Below are positions 23,572 through 35,748 of a DNA stretch of 64,000 nucleotides, one piece after another. Where the stretch lies: NCBI GenBank assembly GCA_910589415.1, contig OU342631.1:3968001-4032000 (forward strand), written 5' to 3'. The notes below the pieces were generated by a model. It worked only from the letters and a program-made list of their open reading frames with translations. It had not been told where the DNA came from and did not search any database. The position numbers were made by a program, and so were the translations under genes. This DNA comes from Malachius bipustulatus. Lineage: Eukaryota; Arthropoda; Insecta; Coleoptera; Melyridae. How positions within the stretch are numbered: position 1 is the stretch's first letter; each line of letters starts with the position of its first letter.

Positions 23572-24076
23572 TCAGTAGTAAATATAATGTCAGTTACTGC
23601 ACACAATTTCGGTAGTATTCTATTAGTTTGATAAATAAAATTAACATTGAACAAGAAAGAGTGTAGTCTGCTGGCTGGACTGAGCGAAAAATGCAGTAAT
23701 AAGTATAAGGTAAATAGGAATCATAAGTAAGAGGAAACGAAGCTTACGAGTACTTATGTACTTTACATGTTGATATCGATTTTTTAAAAAGCTATAGGGT
23801 AGGAATACGAATGGCGCGGGGGGTTATGAATTGGAAGCTCATTGGAAAAATAGACAGGACAGATAATTCTCGAGATAATTTTAATTTATTTTGATATTGT
23901 TGTCAATTTGGGGGTAAAGCTCATAAAATCAAGAGAGAGAGAGAGATAATCCATCTCTTTCATTACCTATTAGCTTCATCTTTATTTTACTTCTAATTGA
24001 TTATTAACAGCTTCACTTTGGAATTATATTTTATCTTACAAATATTCTGGTTAAAAAAAAATCAACAAGACTTATT

Positions 24077-24597
24077 ATACAGGGTTGACTTTCAAAACGG
24101 GCCATAGGGAATAGAGCATATAGCATTGTAAAATGTAAATGTTGCTTAGTTTAACGTTACATTCTAATAATATGGACAAAAATAATTCAAATAAGTACTA
24201 TGCATTTTGTTTTTAAATTTTAATAGGGCTTGGAATATGACTCTTTCTTGGTTTGTATAACCCATTTTTAAATAGAACCAGACTTTCTTATTACCTACTG
24301 ACTTATAAAGTTTTATTATTGGATTGTCGAAATGTAGAAACGTCATTATTGTTTAGGCAAGGCATGCTATTTTGTGATTAAACATTAACAATTACTTGAA
24401 TTTTTACTGAAGAATTTTAGAAAACAACGTGAAATTAAATTAATTTCTGATGTCAAGCGTTATGCGCAATAATTTTAGCTTCATTTTGATACCAAAACCA
24501 TTTCTGCCAGTTTAAACGGCGAGCAGGAATCCTCAAAAACCACTTTCGCAATGCTAATCCCCTATGGCCCGCTTTGAAAATCAACACCCTATATCTA
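24077..24597. mobile_element. TACAGGG-type MITE
   Basis: The left end TATACAGGGTTGACTTTCAA pairs with the right end TTGAAAATCAACACCCTATA, followed inward by GGGCCATAGGG and CCCTATGGCCC. It is about 520 bp, non-coding and bounded by TA. Confidence 0.78.
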
Positions 24598-25613
24598 AGT
24601 AAAACAAATAAAATAAGTACATACCTAGGTACATACAAGATACAACAATAACTAATACGTAAGTACTCGATGTAGATATGATTATTTTTGAATTATGCAA
24701 TCGTTTACGTTATTATTTATTAAAATAATTATTATGCAAGGTAGATAATGAGAAAATGGCTCGCCATATTTGTGTGATAAACAACAACTACCTACTACTG
24801 TAAACACGTTTACCTATATATAAGTTAAATTGCTCCCCAATTAACGAAAATAATTAGTCAATTCCAAATGAATGAAAATAATGAGCCAATTAAATATTAA
24901 TTATTATCGTTTGTCCCGGCGTCAGTGTGCATAGATGCATTCAAAGATCAAAGAAAACAAAAATGACGTTGCTAAATCAAGAACGTTTCGGTATTTTATG
25001 AGAAAGTATAAAGTATAGGTATGTACTTCTTATACTTCTAGTTTTATTATTTTCAGTTATTTTGCAATGATACCAGATTTCTCTTTGCGTCAGAGATTCG
25101 GATGCAATCATAATATCAATGAAGGAAAAAAATGTTGAGATAGGTAGGCATTTTAACACTTTAATAAATATTTGAAAAGGAATGGTAATTATTAAAATAA
25201 AACTAGGTAGGTATGATAATATCTTCAACAGAGTTCACGTTTTGTTTACTTTCTTTTTATTTATTAAGTACAACCGTTCATTGTTCAGCATTACAATTAC
25301 CTACGTCGGTAAACCAGGTAATTTCTCAAATTCCAAGTATTCATTAATAATACAAATCATTGATTGGTTTCAAATCAGTACTCAGTAGTTCATCAATAAA
25401 TTAAACTATCAAGTACAAAAATTGACGCCAACAATGATTTAAAATTAAGAAAATTGTTTTTAAAGCAATTCCAATAAAATTCAAGTAGGTATAAAGCAAC
25501 GAAAACAACGGGCAGTAATAAACGAGTAACAAAGTCAGGTGTAAGTTAAGTTATTAACACTCAAACTGAGTAAAACGCGAACAACAATAAAGCGAACGAA
25601 AACTACCAATTAC
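24598..25613. other. Non-genic stretch
   Basis: No gene can be supported. AT-rich with short TAGGTA words. The right part would be the start of a long VKR 5' UTR intron if the candidate exon at 25614-25725 is real. Confidence 0.4.
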
Positions 25614-25725
25614 CTTTTATCGTAAAACTTGTTGCAAACAGCAAATAAAAATAAGTTCGCATAAATTTTCTTGAAAGATCACACAACAAACACTAAAGAA
25701 AATTGAAATTCCGATCAAAACAACT
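25614..25725 (-). other. Candidate non-coding first exon and promoter of VKR
   Basis: VKR exon 1 begins with a splice acceptor, so a 5' exon must lie upstream on the minus strand. At 25614/25613 the minus strand reads AAAAG/GTAATT, a usable donor. An insect-type initiator TTCAGTTG lies at ~25725, and more GC-rich DNA follows upstream (25730-25950). The implied intron is ~10.6 kb. No transcript evidence is available. Confidence 0.2.
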
Positions 25726-26882
25726 GAAATTAGCGAGTTATTTTCGCGTCGGAGCCCAGGAGTAAACAAAACACGCACGTTCGCTGTTCACTTGTTTACA
25801 ACTGGACAACTCTAATATTTAAATTTAAATGGCATCCTAGTTGGCCACGCGGTAGAACTCATGACCGCCTTTGACACCGCTTCCAACTACTACAAGAAAT
25901 GACCAGTGTTGCTATCGCTGATGTCCGGTCATTATCTAGCAACTATACGATTCGAATGATTCTTAGGACGAATTATCTATAAATAAATAATGCCAGCAAT
26001 TATATTGTTGCTGCATTTTATGGCCATTCCTAGTACACAGTTAGTTATAAAAAATAATACGCCTACAACAATGTTTGGGTTTAAAAAAAAATTCAAATAG
26101 TACGATATAAAAGTTACTAGATTATGGTAGATATTAACAGAGATGGCATCATCGCCGTACATCAAACCGTAAACAAGACCCGCGATTTCGAACCCGAAGG
26201 CCTCTCTCTCGCCTTGCCTCTTATTCAAACATAACATAGATCGGCATCGCCAAGTTGCAGAACATACACATTCATAATAATAGAGATCGGCAGATTAATG
26301 AACCTAGGACCGTTCAAATGATTGATTTTTCGATTTTAATCGACGTTGTCATGCAGAACAGTCTCAGCCAACAGATTTCATGATTTGCATTAAAATTGCT
26401 TTCCAGGAAGAAAACAAATAAACCCGCCAAAAAGCATATCAAATGCGGTAATTTTTTTTCTTTTTGGGTCACAATTATTGTGAATTGTTTTGTCTCTGAT
26501 GCTATAGGCACTATTCACAATGATATAAATTGAAAATGTCCCCCACAAAAACTCGGACTACATTGAGACAATAATACTTTTTCCAGAAATTTATCCAGAA
26601 ACCGAAAAAAATATTTCGGTTTGATTATTGGGGTGGCTCCATCCCAATCACTGAAAATTCAAATCACACATTAAAATTAAAATTTTTAGTTTTTTGAAAG
26701 CTTACGATTTTAACCATAACAACGCATCGTAAATAGATATACATATACAACGGGAGCGAATTCAAGCTTGCGCGAACTTAAAATTTAATTTTGCGAGACT
26801 TCAAATCAACTTCTGTCAGTCAATGTTAATGTTAAAAATAACCAATTAAACTATTTAATATCCGACTAGTCTATTATTTGAC
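25726..26882. other. Non-genic stretch, GC-richer at its left
   Basis: No gene. 25730-25950 is distinctly less AT-rich than its surroundings, which would suit a promoter region. The remainder has no recognisable content. Confidence 0.35.
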
Positions 26883-26999
26883 AATAATGACTCAGGTCAG
26901 GTGCGTTCCGCAGTTGGTTCCAGAAGAGTTCGCTTTACGTTTGTACAGATCAGCTGATGAAAACGCAATTTTCCGATTGCAGATATCTTCATTTGCTGA

Positions 27000-29135
27000 G
27001 TAGCTAGGCGGTTTTTAGTGAAGTGTGATTTTTTCGTTTGTCGGATTTCAGAAAGAGTGACCTGACGTGAAGAAGCAACGTCTTGTTGTAAAATTTTGTG
27101 TTATACTTCGAAAATCAGCGACTGAAACATTTGCTTTGCTCAACATGGTTTACGATGACGTTGCTATGAAGCGTACGGCTTCTTTCAAGTGTCATGAACG
27201 TTTTAAGGGTGGTCGACAGTCGATTGAAATGACGATGAGCTTCCTCCTCAGCGCCGGATTACCCACAAGGCTACCTAGGCTGTAGCCTAGGGGCGCAAAG
27301 CTTGGTGGGGCGCCGGAGGCGCCCTTAAAACTTGTAAATGCATGTGTAAATGCATAAATAGGTACTTAGGTACTAAAAATAATGAAATATACATTTCCGA
27401 GTTAGGATAATATAATACCTACATACTGCCCACACGCAAGCGACAAGTTCATAGGGGCGGCGGGCGAGAGAAAAAAACATCTTAATTCATAACAATAACA
27501 AAAATTAACAAAATATCATGATAAAATTAATTACTGGGAGGGTAGTATAGCCAAGGAGGCGGGGGGCGCGTGCAGGATCCTGGGCAACTTTTCACAATAT
27601 TACATAATCAGGGCCTTTCTAACCACAGAATTAATAGGGCTGTAGGCAAGGGGCGCAAGCCTTTTGGTGGCGGATGTTTTTATTGAAGTATAATATTTTT
27701 TGTGATTATTTATTAGTCATTTAGTTATTATAGTTTTCACATCTCAGTACCTACATGTTTACCTAAATAGTGGGAAATTGCGTAACTTTTAACATTGAAA
27801 ATAATTTCGCTTGCTGATGCGCATTTTCTTTGGAGCCGGACATACATAACTAGTGTTAAATTATTTAGAATTCATACTGCACTAACTTATTTGTAATCCA
27901 TCAGTCGTCATTGGCTTATTCCCAGCGTTAGCTATCCTTTACGCATTTCATCTGAGAAAAGGGCACATTACTTTCAGTGGCCCATAGGCCCCAAATATCT
28001 TAGAACAGCTCTGGCCTGTACAGACTACCCGCGGAACGCCGAACCTGATTCATGTTCTTCTATAATAAAATTAGGTACCTAGAGTTCTATACTATTTTCC
28101 TTTTCTTGAAAAATTCGTGATACATATGCATGTCTTGGTTCTTGAATTGACGATATCGAACAACGAAGGCTTTGGCCATATTAAAACCAGATGGTGGCTC
28201 TAACCCAACTTCTATTCAACTCTATATATTATCCGGCGGACCTTTCCAATGCTTGAACGTAATGCGAAAATGTATAGCTATAACAGTATAAATGCAGTTA
28301 TTCCTTATAGTGTGATTAACATTTTCGCACTTGTTTTTTCAAAAATTTTCTCGGGGGAGAACCCCCGAACCCCCCTCATTCCTGGGGGATACTCCGTACC
28401 CCCCAGTTGTAGAGACCCCCCGGGTTGGACTCTATAATGCTAGCATATCTTTGACACAATTCACTCACAAAAAGCGCAGCAGAATTTACCTAATGAAATA
28501 CCTACACATTTCTTTCTATTAATGTCTAATTTTACATACAAAAAATTGCTCTTTGCCATTCCTTAGATAGAGATTTTTCCATAAGAGGGGAGAGAGGGCG
28601 ACAATTACTAAAATTCAACTAAAAAAAGGGGCGCTGTTATTTAATTAGCCTAGGGCGCTGCAAACCTCTAATCCGGCGCTGTTCCTCCTCATCGATCTCC
28701 GGATCTCTACGTCGACAAAATCACCACCTTATTATTGTGGATTGAAGATGCACCGCGAAATTTGTGCCACGAAAAATTGCGGATGACCAGGTTTTTGTCC
28801 AGGATCATAACAACTGATGAATCATGGGTTTACGATTCTGATGGGATATCAGTTGAATTTTGTCATGAGATTTTGACCGAATATTGAAGATGCACTACGA
28901 TGCTGCGAAATTTGTGCCACGCCCGGTGGCGGATGACTAAAAAGCCAATCGTGTTCAGGTTTGCCAGGAACTGTTTGATCGTTCAGAAGATGAAAACTTT
29001 TTGTGCAGGATCATAACAGCTGATGAGTCATGGGTTTACGATTCTGGCATTGAAATGAAGACCCAATCGTCCCGGTGGGTAGGTGAAACGTCCCCCAGAC
29101 CCAAAAAAGTCGCTAAGCTCAATCCAATGTTCAAT
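27000..29135 (+). pseudogene. mariner transposase relic, split by a hAT element
   Basis: The N-terminal part (27067-27240) encodes KKQRLVVKFCVILRKSAT, then a HTH-type stretch and KCHERFKGGRQSIE, clearly mariner (consensus EWHKRFKEGRE). It is interrupted at 27249-28681 by a hAT insertion. It resumes at 28682 with RSPDLYVDK and the first catalytic block TTDESWVYDSD, then a duplicated, less damaged copy including RRNL-like CARNCLIVQ and TADESWVYDSG (~29010-29045) and PKKVAKLNPM. The second and third catalytic blocks are missing, so the element is truncated near 29135. No intact terminal repeat was found. Confidence 0.85.
27249..28681. mobile_element. Non-autonomous hAT element with 8-bp target duplication
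   Basis: Perfect 13-bp inverted ends CAGCGCCGGATTA and TAATCCGGCGCTG, flanked on both sides by TTCCTCCT (27241-27248 and 28682-28689). The 8-bp duplication and CAG..CTG ends are diagnostic of hAT. The 1,433-bp interior has GGGGCGC-rich subterminal zones and no transposase. Removing it restores continuity of the mariner relic, so it inserted after mariner. Confidence 0.88.
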
Positions 29136-29197
29136 CCATAGCCTAATCCAATATTATTAGGCTATGTATATTAGGAATAAATGGATGTTCAGAGGAA

Positions 29198-29790
29198 AGT
29201 TTTGCAAAGTTTAGATTTTCTCACTTTCTACGTTTTTTGGGTCGCTGAAAACAAATCTGAAGTTTGCTGACAAAAATTTGGCCCGGGACTTTGTTTTTTG
29301 CACTTTTTGCCCCAATTTTTTCACTTTTTCCAGTCTTTGGCCTTCAACTCAGAAAGGAAGTCTTCGACACGTCTATTCCACACAAAATAAAGTAGACAAA
29401 ATTTCTTATATTTCTCGTAAAAAATGTTTTTTTAGAACACTAACTGTTCCACCGGTAGAGCGCGCCAAAATATATTCCCATATCTAGTGAAGAGTTGCAA
29501 AAAGTACAAAAAAGTTTCGGGCCAAATTTTTGCCAGAAAACTTGGAATTCGTGTAAACGACCCAAAAAACATTGAGGGTGAGAAAATCAAAACTATAGCA
29601 AAACTTTCTTAAGTCCCACGCAATGTGAATGTTTTTTTTTTGGACTGAAAAAGTGCCAAAATTGGGGCAAAAAGTGCAAAAAAAAACAAAGTTCCGGGCC
29701 AATTTTTTGCCCGCTAACTTCAAATTCATGTATAGCGACTCAACAAAAAACATATAGGATAGAGGGTGAGAAAATCAAAATTATAATCCT
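29198..29790. repeat. Three-copy inverted repeat cluster
   Basis: A ~110-bp unit (GATTTTCTCAC ... TTTTTTGGGTCG ... GGCCCGGGACTTTG ... GCACTTTTTGCCCC) occurs once forward (~29205-29325) and twice reversed (~29490-29600 and ~29645-29780). Short ORFs here are frames of this repeat, not genes. Confidence 0.75.
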
Positions 29791-29819
29791 CGTTATAATC
29801 AAAAATAAAATCAAAACTT

Positions 29820-30620
29820 TCCTGACAATTCTAATATGCCCATTATTGGTCTTAGAGCCATAAAATAAAAATTTTCCAGACATAAGTGACCACAAGAAAT
29901 TCAATGAAAATATTTCAAGATGGTCGCACTTCCCGTAATACCGGAAGTTGACACAAGGACTACTATACATATTTTAACGAGGACGCACCCTATATTTTTA
30001 AATTGTCTGAAAAAAGAATAGCTACAGGTGGTTTTAACAGTTGGAGTCTCAATTGAATGGTTTATGAGTTACAAATAAGTGAAAATCGCAACTTTTCATT
30101 TTCAAAACGGTGTATCTACATCGGAAACAGGTCAAATTAACGCAATCCGGCTTACATGTCCCTATCTTAACTTTTCGTGTATAGGATGCCATTAGGTAGT
30201 TTAGAGTTCTATAATACGGGGTAGTGAAAATTATCAGATTTTTCATCACCCTGTACCCTGTATAAAAATGTAATCTACATCATATGATAGTACATAAAAA
30301 GTTAAAATAGGTAGGCCGTTTCTGATGTACACTATTTCAAAAAGAAATATTGCGGATTTTCAAGTGTTTATAACTCATAAACTACTCAAGTTAACATCCA
30401 TCAATAAAAACCAACTGTATTCGATTTTCTCGGACAATTAAAACATATAATATACGGGGTGTCCTCCTTAAAATACGGAAGTAGGTGTCAACTTCCGGTA
30501 TTTTCGGAAATGCGGCCACCTTGAAAATATTCATCATAAATTTATCTTGGTCACGTATGTCTGATTTTTTTTTTATTTTGAGACTCTAGGACCAATGGTT
30601 TCCGAGATATGGCCGCATGT
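29820..30620. repeat. Nested foldback repeat
   Basis: Outer arms (29830-29960 and 30470-30610) share CTTCCGGTATT-type sequence and ATATTTTCATTGAA blocks in opposite orientation. Inner arms (30005-30130 and 30300-30420) share TGAAAATCGCAAC and the GTTTATAACTCATAAAC word. A CACCCTGTA end lies at ~30250. The inner part is related to 40.43-40.85 kb. Confidence 0.7.
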
Positions 30621-31934
30621 ACCCTTAACAACTGATCATGCTGTATATTGTGTTTACTATTTTTATATTATACTCCAGACGTTCTCAGCCAGACTCACGA
30701 CAAGGTCGGTCATATTAGACATTAGATGATCACATACGATACGAGCACAATAATATTTATCTATTCTGTAAGCATAAATTAAGTATGTGCCTGCCTACAC
30801 TCTCCAGACATTATTAAAGCAATCAGTTCTGATACCTGCCTACCACCATTTAAATGAAATAATAAAATACAATCTATTTTAACGAGATTATCCAATCGTA
30901 ATTTTCCTGACAAACTGTCGCTATAAAATTCACGTAATTTTCGCTTGTTTTCATCGCCATCGGATTATTCAAAACAAAATGAAAGACTTTTTTACGTTTA
31001 CTAAACATTAACGTGACTAGCTGATTTAATTCGTCTAAAAACAATATTTACGGGCATCTAAAAACAGCGAAATGCGAGTTTTTATGTGTTAGCATTCCTC
31101 ATTACAGTTTCTGTTCACCTAGGGAAACAAGAGCTTGGCGAAACCACCAAAGTTCATAATTTTCCGCGGAGTTCATAAAAATTACTTTTAATGGCAGATG
31201 GAGAGCGATTCTACCACCAGATAAGACCAACAAGCAATAAAATAAGTCATACAGATATCAGAGCGTCTCTCATTGCATTTTATATCGCTCAATCAACTCC
31301 AAAATATAATATGAAGCTGTGGCAAAAGAATATTAAGTACCCACTACTGAAACGTGCTTGGAATACCAAGTGAATAAATAAACGACCCGCACACAGTACA
31401 GTCGTGCACATATATCCACGGGACACATACCGATTGCAATAAGGGGGAAAACCCTGAAGCCCCCTAGTTAATGACGATCATGAATAATTGAATAAATCCA
31501 ATTAAACGCAATACTTGTTCGATAAATTGCAAAACCAGCCTCCTTCCACTTACCGCCGAGGAACTTGCTTTGACGTCATATGAAGATACCTACAACCTAC
31601 AAGAATTTTATTAGGACGTTCACTCACCGAGTAACTTTCTTTGACGTCATAGGTATTATGAAGATACTAGCCAAGGAAGGAGTTTAACAGATGATGGGTC
31701 GATACACATTTTAGCAAGAGTAGTGAATTTTTTTCAACAACAAAGGAAACTTGATATTTTATACATATAGCATCCAGAAAAACAACAATGACCCGAAATT
31801 AATCTCGATCTTATACAATGTCGAAAAACTCTATTACATAGATAATAATAAAAAGAATCAGCAACGATTCAATAATATTTACGAAACCAAGATTTCGCAC
31901 TATAACAGTGCTAGTGCTATACTTTTCAAGTCTT
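30621..31934. other. Non-genic stretch
   Basis: No gene is supported. Two imperfect direct repeats contain TTTGACGTCATA followed by GAAGATAC (31571 and 31640). The part at 30690-30725 resembles a piece of 19.37 kb. Confidence 0.4.
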
Positions 31935-32345
31935 GCTTTATGGAGTAGAAACTTGGGACACTTTCTGAGGCGTCAATGAAGAAGCTCGAACGAAGCGTTC
32001 GAGATGTGCTATAGACGCATCTAAGAAAATCCTGAGTCGAACGAGTCACAAATGTTGAAGTCCTGCGCAGAATAGGAAAGGACTTCGCAACAATATAATT
32101 AGAGTACCTAGGCCATATTATGAGGAACGAAGGACGATATAGCGTCCTCTAGTTAATAATTCAGGGGAAGGCGTACGGCAGGAGAGGACCAGGACGAAGA
32201 CAAATTTCCTGGCATCAGAACCTGAGAAAATGGCTCAATATTACCATATGACCACGACCGGACTGTTCCGCACGGTAGCCAACAAAGTAAAAATAGCCAT
32301 GCTGATGCTGATCGCCAATATTCGGAACGAATAGGCACCGCAAGA
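31935..32345 (+). pseudogene. Non-LTR retrotransposon reverse-transcriptase C-terminal relic
   Basis: In-order fragments of the post-catalytic part of a LINE reverse transcriptase are visible across frames: LLYGVETW-like start, SEASMKKLE, RVTNVEVLRRIGK, LEYLGHIMRNEGRYSVL, QGKAYGRRGPGRRQISW, QNLRKWLNIT, and TVANKVKIAMLMLIANIRNE. Stops and frameshifts show it is dead. The 5' part with the catalytic Asp residues is absent, the usual result of 5' truncation. Confidence 0.85.
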
Positions 32346-33425
32346 ATAATTATTGCATTAGCATAAGGAGCACTTAGAGCGAGTATTAAAATTTTTTCGG
32401 ATTCTCAGTTAAGGAGTAAGAAATACTCAAAAACCCGAAAATTTTCTGCCACGTGGACTGTCAGAACTGTAATAACCAGAAGTCTGGCAGTAGTAGCTGG
32501 AAGTCTTCCATCATCTTCTGCTTACTTTGAAGAGAGCGTCTCTACATAATTATATATAAAAATTATTTGGTCTTTTTGTCAAAGCTTTTGAGTAAGGGTA
32601 ACATTCCAGGTTAACGATTCCTTATTACAAATGTTTGTTGATTGTATAGCCGACTTAACCCACATGGCCTAGAACTACATAAGTTTCCCGCTTACGCTCT
32701 ATTTCAGCTATGTGAGCGAAAATTAGGTTTTCTCCAACCTGATTAGTCTTATTGACTTTTTATAATAATTGTCTTTTTCTCTAAGTGAATTTTTCGCAAT
32801 TATCTCAATAATGTCGCTAGCATTTTCAATCCAAACCACATTGACTCAGAGCTGTATTTATTTCACTTTTAAGATGGTTCTCGTCGGATCACATATTTAT
32901 TTATATTTGGGCTTACTATTCACTACGTACCTACGTACCTACTTGATTTTTCACCATGTGCCGTACTCGCGCACACTTGCAACTTATTCTCCTGCTGCGT
33001 CGATTCAGGTTATAAGGCTCCACTTAGAGATCTTCTGGAATCTCCTAGACAACGCGGTCCAGATCGCTCTAATACGACCCGAATCTGTCAGTCCAGTAAT
33101 TTCGCTAAATCTCCTGAATTACATCGAATTATTCCTGGAAGATCAATAGATATTCTTATAAGTTACCTCCCAGCACAACGGCTTTGTTGAACGATGCAAT
33201 TTTAAAAAGTCAAGAGTCCTAAGTTTTACTTTTGTTTTAACTGAGAAATCTTATAACTTATTAGCAAAAATTTTCATCGCCATGCTTCGTCAACTAATTT
33301 TTGAAATCCCGGCGAAGTGACGTGGGCTGAGACCAAATCGACAGGGACAAAGTCGTTAGAGGTGACTATCCTATTATAACCCCTGTTTGCGAATCAGCGA
33401 TGAACCCTCATACATTAAGAGACAT
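32346..33425. other. Non-genic stretch
   Basis: No gene. An open frame at 32769-33149 has no recognisable domain and atypical composition, and is not called. Confidence 0.45.
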
Positions 33426-33429
33426 TATA

Positions 33430-34053
33430 CAGGGTGTTTCATTGGTAAACGGACAAACGGAAACCGTGGATAGGGGACACTGAGGTGGTTCTAAAAAACC
33501 CATGGTTAATGGGTCTGACGTCATTAATAACATAGATACAGGGTGTTTTATGGATATCGTCAATTTCTTTCAAAGGCCATAACTAACGAACCACGCTGTA
33601 TATTTTTTTGAAATTTGGTGAAAAGTTTCCATTTCGCTACATAAACGTTTGACATAACAACCGAAAAGAAAATCCAGGTCCGGACTTACAAAAAATTATT
33701 AAATGTTAGTGTTCGTAAAACAACACCCTGTATATCAGAATTTTCAAAGTTCGTTTTGGTATTTTGAAAGAATAGAAAATTTTGAACTAAACAGTGTACT
33801 TTTTGTAGTTGCGCATCTGATTCTTCGATGGGCATTTTGATCTCGAAGTTAGATTTTTGCTTAAAACAGGTTCATGACCTTCAAAAATGTTCATCTTTTT
33901 TATGAATTAAAGAAGATAAATTATTGTAGCCTATTGGAATTTGCAAAACATGTCTGGCAGTACGTCTGTATCTCATTAAACTCTTGAAAAGTTTGAATAC
34001 AGGTCCGTACCAGAACAAATATTGAAATTTTTGTTTATTTTTTCAACACCCTG
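33430..34053. repeat. Left inverted arm of the mariner-like element
   Basis: A 624-bp arm. Beside the outer CAGGGTG end and the inner CACCCTG end, it contains an internal CAGGGTG at ~33540 and CACCCTG at ~33723, i.e. a terminus-like pair inside the arm. Confidence 0.9.
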
Positions 34054-34368
34054 CGTCACCGGAAGGCCGAAAACCTCACCGGACGCTCTCCGAAGACGCA
34101 TCTCCCCGAATCCGAAGAAAAAAATCGTAACATAACTTGTAATAGTATTAAGTACCAAGCATTTAATAAATGGTGAAAATAGTATCCAAGCTCCTTGTCA
34201 CATAATACATTATCAACCTTAGTAAAAGAATAAGAGATAGGTAATAATTGCATGTAATTTATTACATCTAACCTAAACAACGAACTACATTAGAAAAATA
34301 AATTGAAAGAATAAGATACAATAAAAAATGTTATGGATAATTTAAATAAGCCAACAGTACACAAAAAG

Positions 34369-35421
34369 TTACAAAAGTTGCTCAAAATGACCCCCATTCT
34401 GTTGAATGCATTTTCGTGCTCGTTTTGTAATGCTTCTTATTGCTTTTCTAATAATGTCTGGATTATTTCTTAATTGTCCGCAAGCCTCTTCTATTCTTTG
34501 TAAAAGTTCTTCCCTACTATTTATTTCTGTGGAATACACTTTGGACTTTAAATATCCCCAAATGGCATAATCCACAGGGTTAAAATCGGGTGATCTCGCC
34601 GGCCAATTGTGAGGTCCACCCCTCCCTATCCACATATTTGGAAAATTCTCATTTAAGAAATTTCTCACCATCACCCTAAAATGGGGTGAAGCTCCATCGT
34701 GCTGGAAATACATTCCTCCAACATCAAAATCTTCAAGCAATACAGGCAAAACATTTTGGAGTAAGTCTAAATATGCTTCTCCAGTGAGTCTATTAGGTAA
34801 AACATGTGGCCCAATTAAACGATCATTGACTACTCCGCACCAAACGTTAAAAGAAAATCTTCTTTGCGAATGACACTGTCTTGTCGCATATGGATTTTCT
34901 TCTCTCCAAACGTGACAGTTCCTCAAATTAAACACCCCATCTCGTGTGAACTGCGCCTCATCGGTAAACAAACATCGGTTCAAAATCCTTCGATTTCGGA
35001 TTATCCACCTACTGAAATCTACTCTAGCTATGTCATCTCCATCCTCTAACCTCTGTACATCTTGTATGTGAAATGGATAGAGATTATTTTTTCTTAATCT
35101 TCTCCAAACAGTGACATGCGGCAAATTAAGAATATGACCAATTCTTCGCGTACTTAGAGTTGGATCAATTTCTACCATATTTATAATGTTCTGTTCCATA
35201 TCTAGATGTTGCCTTTCGTTATGTTCATTTCTCTTTGCGGTTGGAAATCGCCCATGCTCTCTAGTATAATTAAAGACATCGGAAAAAGTTTTATTGTTTG
35301 GAATACGCCGTCCAGGAAAGCGTCTTGCGTACTCTCTTTTCGCAGCTCTTGAATTGCCATCACAAAATCCATAAATGTACAAAATATCTGCATATTCTGC
35401 GTTGGAAAATTGGTACGGCAT
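34369..35421 (-). CDS. Tc1/mariner-superfamily DDE transposase (350 residues, intact)
   Basis: Catalyses cut-and-paste movement of its element, acting in the nucleus on the terminal repeats. The N-terminal part is a bipartite helix-turn-helix: ADILYIYGFCDGNSRAAKRE, then STRRIGHILNLPHVTVWRRL (~95-115). Catalytic blocks: LFTDEAQFTRDG (first Asp ~154), YFQHDGASPHF (second Asp ~242), and WPARSPDFNPVDYAIWG (third Asp ~279). Thirty-six residues separate the second and third Asp, more than the 34 of classical mariners. The linker contains WIGRGG, as in a large, commonly misannotated insect group. It starts at ATG 35421 and ends ..HFEQLL before a stop at 34369. No frameshift or missing key residue is seen. 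The exact clade was not assigned. Confidence 0.95.
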   Translation of the reverse strand: MPYQFSNAEYADILYIYGFCDGNSRAAKREYARRFPGRRIPNNKTFSDVFNYTREHGRFPTAKRNEHNERQHLDMEQNIINMVEIDPTLSTRRIGHILNLPHVTVWRRLRKNNLYPFHIQDVQRLEDGDDIARVDFSRWIIRNRRILNRCLFTDEAQFTRDGVFNLRNCHVWREENPYATRQCHSQRRFSFNVWCGVVNDRLIGPHVLPNRLTGEAYLDLLQNVLPVLLEDFDVGGMYFQHDGASPHFRVMVRNFLNENFPNMWIGRGGPHNWPARSPDFNPVDYAIWGYLKSKVYSTEINSREELLQRIEEACGQLRNNPDIIRKAIRSITKRARKCIQQNGGHFEQLL

Positions 35422-35530
35422 AATGTAGATAACTGATTTTAATTACTGACAGGTAAATATGATATTGCACTACACCCAAAACACAAGCTGTAGCTGTCAA
35501 AATAACTTGACAGTTATAGAAATAATTGAG

Positions 35531-35568
35531 TAGGTATAACTGTCAAACTAACTTGACAGTTATACCTA
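35531..35568. promoter_or_regulatory. Perfect hairpin upstream of the transposase gene
   Basis: TAGGTATAACTGTCAA pairs exactly with TTGACAGTTATACCTA around a 6-base loop, about 110 bp before the transposase start. The half-site AACTTGACAGTTATA also occurs at ~35505. A transposase or regulator binding site is possible. Confidence 0.5.
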
Positions 35569-35748
35569 GTTATACCTAAGAAGAACCATAAATTACTTTA
35601 TCAAAAATTAATTATACTTAGATTAAGTTTTTGTATCATGTTTTTACTGAACGTTAACATGTAGCACAACACTAGAGTAGGTATGTTTTCATAATTATTG
35701 TTCAATGGTTGTTACATTTTACATAATACCATTACAAGTTATGTTATA

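Noticed and set aside
26951..26990. CTGATGA on the + strand as a hammerhead
   Set aside because: No GAAA at the right distance and no stem II.
28810..29040. CTGATGA motifs inside the mariner relic as ribozymes
   Set aside because: They are codons of the TDES catalytic block; no hammerhead fold.
29278..29753. Two open frames with similar FCTFCPNF peptides
   Set aside because: The similarity reflects inverted copies of a non-coding repeat, not related proteins.
32769..33149. 126-residue open frame
   Set aside because: Hydrophobic low-information translation without homologous motif or gene context.
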